64,000 bases of DNA from Guillardia theta CCMP2712 (taxonomy: Eukaryota > Cryptophyceae > Pyrenomonadales > Geminigeraceae): contig NW_005434609.1 of the NCBI RefSeq assembly GCF_000315625.1, positions 9,963 to 73,962 of the forward strand. The letters are read 5' to 3'. Positions 42,078 to 53,900 of the stretch are shown here, in pieces. Under the pieces are notes generated by a model. It was given only the letters and a program-made list of their open reading frames with translations. It was not told where the DNA came from and did no database searches. Within the stretch, counting starts at the first letter, position 1; every line of letters starts with the position of its first letter. The translations under genes and the position numbers were made by a program.

Positions 42078-45028
42078 ATGAAGTTGAGGCGGGAGACTGG
42101 CATGGCGGGAGTAGCGGGAGCTAGGTGGTGGCCAGGAGGAGGAGGAGGAGGAGGAGGAGGCGGAGGAGGAGGAGGAGGAGGAGGAGGACAGGAGCAAGGG
42201 AAGGCATACGACAAGGAGGATATGATGATGAGGTCTGAGATCAGGTTGGTTCGCGGGTCGGAAGGTGAAGGAGGGCTGATGGCGAATGGGAGTGGAGGAT
42301 CGGGCAAGAGCGCATGGGGGCGCAGAGAGGAAGAGAGATGGCGGGTTGTAGGACTGGAGCCGAGCGAGGGAACGAAGGCAGCGTATGATGCAGCTGCGGA
42401 CTGGAAGAGGGAGGAGGAGAGCAGGAAGCGGGAGGGCATGTCGACCGCCCTTAGGTTCCCTTCCAGTCGTGTCGGATTGTGGGACTCGGAGCCGAGAGGG
42501 CTTCCAGTGCATGTGACGCAAGTAGCAGCGATCCCTTCCTTGAGCCTGAGCCCAGCGCTGCTGACGAGCTTGACCGTCTCCCATGCCAGCGGCAGGGTTG
42601 CAGTCAAGGGCATGGCGCGGGAGGTGGACCACCAACTGGAGGTGCCAGGGAGTCTGACGAGGAGCAGCGTGCAATGGCATTGCGACAAGGTCGAGCCAGA
42701 CACGGAGAGATCCTGCGATGGAGAGGAGGAGGAGGAAGGAAGAAAGAAGGAGGAGATCAGCATCCCTGTGATGTTCTCGGACGATGACAGGTGGGATCAG
42801 CAAGAGAATGTCCCTTCTGCTTCCTACAAGGAGGAGGTGGTCGGGGGTATCAGGAAGAGACTGTACTCATTCAGCCCTCTGAGAGCAAGCAAGTTCGCCA
42901 ACGTCTTCATGCACAGCAGGGTGTCACATGATGGCAACTTGCACTTGACATGTTTCGGATGTTTCCCTTGTGATTCCTTCACACTGACACCTCTGAAGCT
43001 CCTCAAGGTGATCCCGACCTCTCTCTCTCAGTCTCTCTACCACAGAGAGAGTGAGTTCACCCAGCCGTCGACAGGCTTCCTCTCGCTCGACCAGACAAGG
43101 AGGATCCTGCTGATACACGAGAACGACCTCAAGTGCCGTCACGTTCCTCTCGTCGGCGTCTGGATCAGCGGCGTTACCACTCTGAGCGACGCCTACGTCT
43201 GGTCTGCCTTGCTGCGCTACGTGCACGTGCGGGGCATGGGGGAGAAGGTCTTCAACCAGGGAGACGCGTTCCTCTGCCTCTTCTATCATCGCTCTGCTCT
43301 CTGTCAGCCGCCGGCCCTGCTACAAGTCAAGGTTCACAGCGGGCAAGGCATGTTCGCTCACTTCTCCTCCAAGTCTGTTGTGGTCAACGTGGAGCATCTT
43401 CCCCCCAGCCCAGCCCTGATCGACTTTGACACCCTCCATGCTGATTACTCCTACGATCCTGACAGCAGCAAGGAGGCGCGGCGAGGAGCAGGATGGTCCA
43501 AGGGAGCGGCGCAGGTGGCCATGGACGACAGATCAAGCTCGTTGGTTGACAGTGAGAGGGGCTCTAAGGAAGAGCCTGCTGCAGGCAGACCCAATCTCAA
43601 CGACATGTCAGGCATGAGCGTCAGCGAGGCCTTCGATCAGCCGCGCACCTCCGTCCCGCAACCATCTCCCATGGGAGGTCGAACGGTGATGCCCTCAATG
43701 CATGGAGATGTCGAGGGAGGAAAACCCTTGCCCTCCCCCGGCGACGAGGGAGCGAGAGGGAGCGAGAGCTCGTACGAAGTCCCTGGCAAGTACCTTGAGC
43801 CTCTTCCTACGCATCCTGGTCAGGTTTCGAACTTCCTCCTCTCTGCCAGCATCCGCCCTGTCCGCACTCGAGCCCGAGCGCAGGAAGCGGAGGAGAGTGT
43901 GAGCAAAGGGCAGGAGGTGAGAGGACCGCAGCAGCTGGAGGATTCCTACCTTCACAAGAAGATACAAGAGCAGGAGATGCAGATCAGGCAGCTCGCACTG
44001 ACCCTCCAGGAGCTTGGCGGGAGGGTTCACAAGGCTCAGGTTTGCTCAGTGGGAACTCAACTTGATCCGGACAACAACAAGAGCTTCTTTGTATCGCCCA
44101 CGAGACCCCACGAGGTACGTTGGAAGCTCTTGAAAGCTCCTTGACGGTTCTGGTGGCAGAGGAAGAAGGCCAGTAAGGCGATCGAGACGTCACAGGTCAG
44201 CTGACTAAGCGGAGGGGCTGAACTTGAGTGTCACTGAGACGGGCCCAGCAGGTTGAGGCTGCCGAGCCGGAGGGAGGAAGAAAGCCCAGCAACCGGATCT
44301 TTCCTGAGGAGGCTGAGATCCTGCACGTGGAGGAGGAGGCTGTAAGCTCGCACGTGAAGAAGGTGAGAGTGATACCCTGCCCATGGCTCAAGTCAAGTTC
44401 GCCTGCGGCAGTCTCTCTCCGCCACTTTCCCCTGCCCCGACCAAGACTACGACAGAAATTCCATCGTCTTCCTCCTCAGCCGCGAAGAGCAACACGCAAA
44501 CAGAGTCGACGAGGCCTCGAGGCCTCCAACCACCAGCGACGGGAGCACGACGGTGCGTCAGAACTTTTGTGTTTGATTGCACTCATGCTGCAATGGCGTG
44601 CAGGAAAGCCTAAAAGAGAAAAGCGTCTTGCAACTTGAGGATGAAACTGTTCATCTTGACACAAGGTACGAGTCCTCCTCCTGCTTCCCCGATCTCTCTC
44701 CCCTTTGCTCGCTCCCTCCCTCCTGTTCTCTCTTCCTCTAACTTGTTTCGCTTCTGCTCTTAACAGACCTGAGGAGAGTAGTCAAGCAGAAGCTCGCACT
44801 GTCGATTCTCTCAGAGACTCTCCGCAGGAGGGGACAGGCCTTGTGCAAGGGCAGGCCACCAAGGCTCCAGTAGAGGTAGACGATGATAAAGAGATCGAGG
44901 ATGTTGGAGGAGCGACGAGCGATGGGGATGACAGCTTCGACGAGATCGATCTCAAGTACCTGAACGCGTCCTTGATAGCCAAGATAAGGTCAGGTGCAGA
45001 AGTTACAATCAACGGCAAGAAAATATGA
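42078..45028 (+). CDS. STIL/Ana2/SAS-5-type centriole duplication protein
   Basis: A large first exon (42078 to about 44116) begins with poly-Gly encoded by (GGA)n at 42137-42190. The conserved STIL N-terminal domain follows: RFPSSRVGLWDSEPRGLPV, then after an insert VGGIRKRLYSFSPLRA and STGFLSLDQTRRILLIHEND, VPLVGVWISGVTTLSDAYVW, RYVHVRGMGEKVF and FLCLFYHRSALCQPP. A disordered linker leads to a coiled coil, EDSYLHKKIQEQEMQIRQLA (about 43940-44030). This resembles the STIL coiled coil that binds PLK4 in animals. Downstream exons include EVEEEAVSSHVKK-like and DEIDLKYLNASLIAKIRSGA, stop at 45026. STIL scaffolds the SAS-6 cartwheel, which fits a flagellate. The C-terminal STAN motif is not confidently placed. 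Confidence 0.85.
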
Positions 45029-45173
45029 TAAGAGTTTGAAATAAACAGTGGGATATGTTCAGTCTCGTTGATTTCCCTCCCTTATACTCTCTCATACATG
45101 TATAGGTTTTCCTATGGAGCTTTGCTTCCGAACAGCATGTTGTGCTTCCACCGCAAGACCTGCTCGTGTCTCG

Positions 45174-48100
45174 TCAATTCACAAGCATCCAGAAACACAC
45201 CAACAGCACCTGCCCCATCGCGGGGTCGCGACTGCCATGGTACAAATCTTCCAGAAGGCTGCCAAACTCGCTTCTGAGAGCAGACAACTGCTGGCTGTCC
45301 TTAGGCGAAGCCTTGCCGCGGGGGTCAACCTGCTCTGACGGGAACCGGCGAGGCTCCTTCTCAGCTCTGGTCGAGGGCTCTGCTGATGGTCTGATGAGCT
45401 CCTGCTGGAGTCTGCCGTAGGGAGCGAAGTTGCCAGCCTCCATGGTCAACTTCTTGCGCATGAGAGTGACGAGGATCTGAAGTTGGAGGTCAAGGCAGAG
45501 CACAGGACCACTCCTCGTACCTCTCTTGGCCTCTCCGTTGGATCGGCTGGCCGTCGCTCAAATGTCATGGTGACTGGAGAGTTCTGAGGGCCCCGCAGCA
45601 AGTGCTGGATCTCTGTCAAGCTCTTTCCCAGCACGACCTGCCCGTCCACGTCGGAGAGATAATCTCCCACTGCGATTTTGCCGCACTCTCGAGCAGGTCC
45701 TCCCTGCCACCCAGTCAGTCAGTCAGTGCGGCTCTAGGGTGAGAAGAAAGTGAGGAACCTCGGCGAGGTACTCCACTACGAACTCCCCTCTCCCAGCTGA
45801 CGCGAGAACAACGCCGACCCCAGCATCCTTCTTGCTCATGTCAGCGATCGACCGCGTCGATGGAGGGCTGTCGGATTTTGGGCTCAAACGCTGCCAGCAC
45901 AACGTGAGAGGCTCTCGAGACAGGTCAGGACATACAGCTTCATCCTTGGGCGATCTTGGAGGGACCACCGAGCCAACCAGCGCCTCTACCGTCGGCTGCT
46001 GATACTCAAGCACCACGTGCAATGCCGCCACGTCCTGAACTGGCAGCTGACCCTTGTCGTCCATCAGCTGCAGCCATGAGTCTGATCTGCCGAGCATGAC
46101 CACATCTGCTAGAGCGACGCTCTTGGTCTTGCCGAAGATCTTGAAATGCTCGTCACTCAGTGCTCCTGCATGACGAAGAAGAGGCGGGTGGAGGCGATCT
46201 GGTCGACATCCACTCCCAGCAGGAAGTTCTCTCGCCATACAAACCCGATGTCGCCGCTTGTTGGGATGGTTTTGCTCACAGGGTATATGAATCCATTTGC
46301 CTCCAGGAGAATCTCACATGACATCATCCTCGACCGGTCAGCTGCCTTCACTGACCCTTCGACCACTAAGATTGAGAATTTCCCCTGGTGCAGCGCTGGA
46401 CTTGAAGAGATCGAAGGCCTGGAAGGCTCGTGGGTGGGGAGTGACGCACGCGCGTCTGCGTCCCCTTGCTCATGTCCGTTGGAGTCCGACGAGAGCGAAG
46501 GCAGGGGAGCCGTCTGAGGGAGCTCTGCCATCGTGCCACCCTTGCTGGAAACCTCAGGGGATGCAACAAGAACAGGGCTGTGGGCAGCACTCGTTTGCTC
46601 CTTGGCGGTGGGAACAAGATCGCTCGTCTGCTCCTCTCCTGCATAGTCGCCTCTTGTGGCGGGATCTTCTTGACCAGGGCTGCGCATGTGGGGATCATCC
46701 TTGTGTGCTGATTGCATGTCGGCCTCTCGCTGCTGTCTCTGCCTCTCTGCCTCCTCCTCCTCTTGTCTTTGTCGTTGCCTCGCCTCCTCCTCCTCTTGCC
46801 TCTGCCTCTCAGCTTCTTCTCGTAGCTTCCGCTCCGCCGCTTCCTCCTCTTGCCTTCGCTGCTCCGCTTCCTCTTGCTGCTGTCTCTGTCTTTGCCTCTC
46901 TGCCTCCTCTTGCCTCTGTCTTTCTGCATCCTCTATCCTCTGCCTCTCTGCCTCCTCCTGTCTCCGATGCTCTGCTTCCATCTCTTCATGTCTCTGTCGC
47001 TCTTTCTGCTCCTCCTGTTGTCTGTACCACTCGGCTTCCTCTTCTTCTTGGCGTTGTTTCTGTCTGGCAGCTTCTTCCTCCTGTCTCCGTTGCTCCTCCT
47101 CCTGTCTCAGTCGCTCCTCCTCTTGTCTCTGTTGCTCCTCCTCCTGTCTTTGTCTTTCAGCTTCCTCCTCCTGTCTCTGTCGCTCTTTCTGCTCCTCCTG
47201 TTGTCTGTACCACTCGGCTTCCTCTTCTTCTTGACGTTGTCTCTGTCTGGCAGCTTCTTCCTCCTGTCTCTGTTGCTCCTCCTCCTGTCTCAGTCGCTCC
47301 TCCTCTTGTCTCTGTCGTTCCGCCTCCTCCTCCTCCTCCTGCCTCCTTCGCTCGAGCTCCTGCTGGTGTAGTTCAGCTTCTCGCTGGAGCTGCTCAGTCT
47401 CATGTGCTGGCGGTTCAGATTGAGGAAGGTGCTTTTCTTCATGAAGCCTTGACTTCGCCTGGTCCTGGTCGGATCTCATCGACAGCTCCCCTGACGCTGA
47501 GTACTCGAAACTCAGGTGCACGAGGGGTTTCTCATTGCTGAGGTTCGCATCTGACCTGGGAAATGGTCTCAGGGTGAACAATTCATTCGCAGAGTGTGCA
47601 GTCTCAATGTCGCTTATGATCGCATCTGCCACGAGACTTGCTTGTTCTTGGGTTTTGGCGTCATGCACGGTGATTAGCAAGTCCACATTTTGACCGTTCA
47701 AGTCACAATTCTCGACGGATGAGACGTACTGTGGACCTCTCACTGCACCAACCCTCTTGACTTCGTTAAGTGTGACCTCGTGATACCACGCTTCATTAGA
47801 ATGAATTGAAAGATTCCTGGACTTGAATTGTGGAGCTATCAAGACAGCACTTTCAGAAACCTGTTCATTGTAGTCCAACGTGTGGAATATCTCCTTTGAG
47901 TGTCTCCATTCATTTGTTTCCGAAAGAATTGAGACGCAGATGAAACAAGACTCCAAATTTGTTGCAAGACTCTGAAAGTTTTTGGACCCGTGAATCCTGA
48001 TCACAAATGAAGCATTGCCCTGCCCTTTCAATCCTGAGTTGAGTTGGTCATCCATTCCCGTTTTCTTGGTCAAACCATTTTCCAAGAATTGTTTCGTCTG

Positions 48101-50266
48101 AGATTGGCTGTTTTCAATGGATAGGATAAGACTTTTAGGTGGTGGTTTCCAGGAGAATGTTTTGAGCTGATGATTTACATAGAACTTCCTGCCAGATTCT
48201 GAATCTTTCACTCGCTGCCAACCTGGAGGTAATTCTTCTGCTTCTGACTCATCATGAAGGTTTTGGCTGAGCATTGATGATTCTTGCAATCTTGATTGAG
48301 ATCGTTGTGCACCATACGCTATCCTGAATCGAATTGAAGAGACTCTTCCAAGTTCATCGCATATTTGACTCCCATCACGATTTTGCAACACAAACCATTG
48401 GTCGACAGGTTTGCCGATTCCAATGTGGGGAACCACAATACGCCCGATGAAAGCATCATCTCCTGCTCTATGAACTGTCATAAGTAAGAGCACAGCATTT
48501 CCATCGAGATGCCTGTCGTCAGAGGCACTCAGTATCTGATTGCTATCATGCAGTCGTTCCAACATGGTGATATCTGGAAACGTGCTATGAAAGGTGAAGG
48601 AAGAATTCCATTCGCAATGTTGGAACACTTTGACAGCAGGTGTCTGGTACTGCGGTTTCATCCTATAGAAGAGATTGTCGTCAACGTCTTGTCCATAATG
48701 ATGGTCAATCAGGAAGAAATGCTTCTTCTCCATCAATGTAGGGTTTTGAATCAAAGAGGCACAAACGTAAACATCCTTCTCGTCGTAGATTCTCGGAAAG
48801 TTTTGCGCTTGGATCACCTCGATGTAAAAGGCAAACAACCCTTCTGATTTAGCAGTCATGGAGGTGTTGATACTGACATCTTGAATTTGCTGTGCTCTGT
48901 TAGAGGCATGGTGGCCGTTGTTCATCTGTAGGACATCAAGGGATATTGTAGGACTCTGAAGGAATTCAACGGAGTTGACAGTGCCGTAGTGAATGCGAAG
49001 TCTCAGCGTTGAAGGCTCTCCGGAGCTGCTGCGGAGCTGGTTGCCGTCTTGGGCTTGCAGCATGAACCATTGTTCAACTGGAACGCCGAGCCTGATGTTG
49101 GGAAGGATGACGCGGCCTAAGAAATCATTCTTGCCTGCCTTGACATGTCAGCACGAGTTCGATCGGAGGAGCAGCACAGAGGCATCGGCACCTGCATCCG
49201 TAGCTCGTTTGTCATGGACAGTGATCATGACTAGCACAGGCTGCCCATCGAGGGGGACGGCTTCATCGGGGTACGAACCCTTGGCCACGGAAGTTTCTAT
49301 GGCTTCAATACTCGGGTGAGTGCATGGGAAGGTGACTCCTTCGTTCCAGGCTGGATTTGAGCTCGAGGGATAACGGTTTGTAACATGCAGCGGCCTCACG
49401 GAGATGAACCTGCTATCGTTGGCGCGCGAGCCAATGCCGTGGTCAATGGCGTGAAAGTGTCGCTGCTGCATGAGCGAGGGCTTGTCGACGATGGAGACAC
49501 AGACAAATGCGTCTGGATCTCCTTCTACCTCACTCCTGGACAAGTTCTGTGCCTCTAACAGAGTCACATTCAGTGCACATGAGTTCGCTTGCTGTGGTGT
49601 TGGCACAGGGACCTCTTCCGCTTCCATCTTTCTGAATTCTAGCTGCAAGACAAGCCTCCCCTCAGCTCTGAGTCGGGACTTGTGGGTCTTTCCTTGTTTC
49701 ACGTCAAAGTCCTGCATGATGATCTCCCCTTGATAGGGGATGAGTTTGGCAAGATTCAAAATGCATTCGCCTGATCCGAGGGTAAGAACAAACCAGAGTA
49801 CAGTGAACAGACGAATTCTCACCGAGAAAACTTTCCTCGGGATCGCCATTGATATCCCACAAGGTAACTTCTAATTGCATCTCATTGGCGTCAGCAACTG
49901 CTATCTGAAAATCCTGTTCAAACACAGGATCTCTTGTCCCTATACAGACTCGAGTCTCCCATTGACTCTGCTCTAGTGCAGGAGGCAAGCGGATGCGCCT
50001 CAATCTCAACTTCACCTGCACATCCGGCTGCGAGAGCAAAGTCACTTCATCACAGAAGCAGCTGCTCACAGCTGATGGAAGCGCTGGGATTGATCAGAGG
50101 CATTTGAGTGAAAAGAAGGCGGAGAAAGGGAGAGAGGAAGGGACAACCAGAAGGTGCATGGTAGAGGAGGAGGAGGAGATCTTCATGTTACCGCTTGTCC
50201 CGAGGAGCGCGTCCGTAGTGCTGACGCCCGCGCCACGGTGAGCAGCAGGACGCCTGGCGACGGCAT
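45174..50266 (-). CDS. Multi-C2 domain, WW, Glu-rich coiled coil and PDZ scaffold protein
   Basis: Ordered on the minus strand, the features are as follows. A first C2 domain is at about 49830-50030 (VQVKLRLRRIRLPPALEQSQ...MQLEVTLWDINGDPEESFLG). A second C2 is at 49150-49640 (CALNVTLLEAQNLSRSEVEG). A third is at 48400-48870 (LFAFYIEVIQAQNFPRIYDE). Each ends with a FLGRVILPNI/FIGRIVVPHI..PV.QWF signature. A WW domain is at about 48120-48240 (LPPGWQRVKDSESGRKFYVN). A fourth C2-like region follows at about 47580-48020. A coiled coil of about 260 residues of Glu/Gln/Arg at 46720-47400 comes next, then another C2-like segment (ILVVEGSVKAADRSRMMSCE). A PDZ domain is at about 45560-45830 (AGVGVVLASAGRGEFVVEYL; VGDYLSDVDGQVVLG), and the tail ends at 45174. 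Exons join by short introns (for example near 49140-49150). The 5' exon (ATG at 50266) is tentative. It is probably a membrane-associated, calcium-responsive scaffold. Confidence 0.75.
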
Positions 50267-50279
50267 GGCGGGTGAAAGC

Positions 50280-50760
50280 CACACAGGGGCGGGAGAGTTT
50301 CAAAAGGAGGGGTACCTTCACTGAGGGGGTCCTGGGGGTGGGTCGTGGATCGTATAGGAGGATACAGCAGGATACTGGGGGATGGGTGGGTAGGGTAGTC
50401 ATGGTTTGGGGATCGTGGTGGGTAGTAGGGATGAGGTGGATTGGCTCACCACCGGTCACTCGGTAGTCTGCGAGAAGTCGGAGGGTAGGGGTACGTGGAC
50501 CTTTCCACCAGTATGAACATGAAGCATTGAAGGATGAAGGGGGGTGATATTTATAGTCAGAGAGGGGTAGTCATGAACACCTGGGGTAGTCCTTAGCCAT
50601 GAAAGGTCCGTGGGGGGTGGGGTACAGAAACGGTTGGGGGCCCTGAAAACGAGTCTGAGTGGAGGTTGTAGGTAGGGGTAGGTAGGCAGAAGGGGGTAGG
50701 ACAAGATGGGGCATGGGGGTAGGGTCCGAGGGGTGTCGGGATCGCATTCAGGAAATTCCG
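50280..50760. repeat. G-rich degenerate block upstream of the C2-WW-PDZ gene
   Basis: Plus-strand runs such as TGGGGGATGGGTGGGTAGGGT, GGTAGGGGTACGTGG and GTAGGTAGGGGTAGGTAGG. It starts about 15 bases from the presumed ATG. (GGGA)8 follows at 50788-50819. 50820-50995 is the presumed 3' flank of the ABC transporter gene. Confidence 0.6.
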
Positions 50761-50995
50761 TCTAAGTGAACTGTAGCAGGCAGAAGGGAGGGAGGGAGGG
50801 AGGGAGGGAGGGAGGGAGGGTGAGGAGGAGACGAATACTACCTATTTTGTTTCGATTTGGTGATGCAAGAGAGTCAAGCAGAAGGAGTGAAAAGAATCAT
50901 TCACTCGTGAACGAAAGCTCGTTGTAATCTTCAAGAATTTCATTATGATCCACGGAAAAATCAGTGTTAAACACAAGACTACTGACGTGAGATCG

Positions 50996-53900
50996 CTATC
51001 GTTGAGTGAGCCGGACCAAGTTTGCGTAGATGCTGTCGGGCGTGAGGGTCCTCAGCAGCTCCTCGTGTGTTCCCAGCTCCACCACTCTCCCAGCTGATAT
51101 GCCGGCAATGCAGTCAGAGCTCTGAATGGTAGAGAGGCGATGAGCGATGACGAGGGTGGTCCGTCCTATTGAGGCCTGCGCGAGTGCCTCCTGCACCAGA
51201 CGTTCGCTCGCGGTATCCAATGCCGACGTCGCCTCATCGAGCAGCAAGATCTTGGGGTCTCTCACCAGTGCTCGGGCTATCGCTACCCTCTGCTTCTGCC
51301 CTCCACTCAGCTTCGACCCTCCTGTACCGCACTGGGTCGCGTAACCCTCCGGGAGCTTGGAGATGAAGTCATGGGCGTTGGCCTTGCGGCAAGCAGCTTC
51401 ACAATCCTCCATGGTCAGAGTGCCGTCAGCCTTCCCGTACTGAATGTTGTCGAAGATGCTGCAGTTGAAGAGCACGGGCTCTTGCGAGACCACACCGAGG
51501 ATGCTCCGGTACCAGTTGAGGTCCAGCCGTGAGACGTCTGTCCCATCCAGCAGCACAGTTCCGCTGAAGGGGTCGTAGAAACGTTGAACCATCTGATCCA
51601 GCTCTCAGGAGTTGCTGGGTTAGAGCAGGACGAGTTCAAGTCACCTGGATGAGGGTGCTCTTGCCGCACCCGCTCTCCCCGACTAGCGCCATGATGCTGC
51701 CAGCAGGTACCTTGAGCGTTAGGCCCTGCAGCACCTTTGCTTCCGGCCGCGACGGGTAGCTGAAGTGGATGTCGACGAAGTCGATCTCTCCCCGCACCTG
51801 ATCCAGGCGTTCGCCATCGACCTAACGCAGAGGCTGTCAGCGAAGGAAGCACGTTGATGCCGCACTCGCCCTCTCCTCGTCCTCCTTCGTATCCAGCAGA
51901 CTGAAGATCGACTTCACTGCAGCCGCCACCTTGTTGGCGTCAGGAGCGAAGGTCAAAGCTTCACCGAGCCCCATGCATGCGAGGACGATGCCCCAGAAGG
52001 CCTGCAAGGAGCTGAGAAATGTCGCTCGCTGCTGCTGGGCTCACCTGCATCATCTGCCCGAAGCCGTAGCTCGTGTTGAGCGCAACCTCGCACACTGAGA
52101 AGTCTGCATACTGCGAGCTCGCGACGAGCTCTGGGGCAGGCTGGGTCAGGAGGCGCTGACTCAGCACCGGTCTCACCTTGGCAGGTGACCTGGAGCTCCG
52201 ACTCGCTCAGCCTCCACTCCATGCTGGCGACGAGCTTCCCTCCGTACCAGAAGCCCAACGCGTAGACCCAGTACTGCACCGCCTGCGAGCACCCGAAGGC
52301 ACCGCCGGCCAGGTTGGCCTTGCGGATGCCGCGGCGGAGGGAGGCGGAGAGACTCTCCTCGTAGCGCTTCATGAAGCTCTTCTCCAGGGTGAAGGCTGCA
52401 ATCGTCCTACGATTCTCAAGGGTTTCACTCAGCACCTGAAACTAGGTCATGGCGCAAGAAGAGTGAAGAATTTAGTAGGACCGAGGCCGAGGAGTCATCC
52501 TTGGTGTCTTCAAGTCCGTGCATCATGAGGGTCTGCTCCACGAGAACTCCCAAGGTCATGATGGGCAGGCAGGCGATGACAACCAGCGACAACTTCCAGC
52601 CCGCGACTAGTCCGACGACGATGCCTGATGCATGCCATGAGCGAGCAAGGGGGAGGAGTCAGGGAGGAGGGAAAGTCTGAGGAGGAGGAAGAAAGGAGGA
52701 AGAAGGGGAGGAGGAAGAAGGGGAGGAGGAAAAAAGAGGAAGAAGGGAGGAGAATTCAGTAGAGGACCGGAAACGAGCGTGACAAGGTTGCCGAAGAAGA
52801 GTCCTAACTTCTCTGCGCATGCTCCCTTCACCTGTCCAAGGGATCAGACAAAACCTCAGCCGCCATCCAGCAGACCTCGTTGGCTTCTACAGCAAGTCTG
52901 GAGCAGAGAGCTCCGCTGCTGTTCTTGAGCTCGTCAAAGTAGGCGATCTTGAGCGTTAGCATCTGCGATGCGTGTGAAGGAGGAGGAACAAGAAGAGTCC
53001 TGCTTGATGAGACAAGGACGACGAAGATGATGATGAGGCAGAAGCAGAGGGAAACGAAGTCTGAGAGACATGCGGGAGAGTGTCGAGCAGGGAGGGAAGG
53101 GGGGGGGGGGGGGAGGATGATGATGGTGATGGTGGTGGTGGTGGTGGTGATGATGATGATGACGACGACGACGATCAACAATGAATACGATTATGATCTT
53201 GATGATGGTGATGATGATGCTGAGGAGCAAGAGTTCAGACATTACCTTCCTGAAGCTCGCATCCCTTAATCTTCTCGTGAGTCGTTCGCCAACAACAGAG
53301 AAGAGAGCGAGTTGTCCTACTTTACAGCAGCCTGCAGTGATCCCAAGAATCGCGAGCGCGATGGCTGAAGCTGATACGTTCGAACTAACCTGTTCCACGT
53401 TCCTTCATCTCCTCCTCCTCCTCCTCCTCCTCCTCCTCCTCCTCCCTCCTTTCTCTTCCTCCTGTACCTTGCTAGTTCCTTCAGCTCCTTGAAGTCCCGT
53501 CATGGCACGAGAAAAGAACAAGGCAAAGATGGGATATGCGCAACCATAACCGCCCGCAAAGAGGATGCCAAGAATGACAATCTGACGAGTTTTCAGACCC
53601 ACTACCTCTTCTGACCTCTCCTCCTGTCCTATATTATCCTTCTCTCCCTCTACCCTCCCCGTACCTAATCCCCTGCTTCCTGTTCCTCCTCCGCCGCCCC
53701 TCCACTCCTTCGATCTTCTCGCCTCTCCCGCCTCTCCCTCTTACCCCCATCTCAGGACGATTATACGACAACAGTCGCCACGTGCCCACAGAAGGACCTG
53801 ATGGTAGACAAAATGCGTCAAGTGGCGAAGAAAATGGCAAGAGCGATGAAAGAGGAGGAGAGAGAAGAGGAGAGAGAGAGAGAGTGAGCAAACATCGTAA

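Noticed and set aside
46297-47541. 414-codon plus-strand frame, Val/Leu/Pro-rich
   Set aside because: Antisense to the Glu/Arg-rich coiled coil of the C2-WW-PDZ gene.
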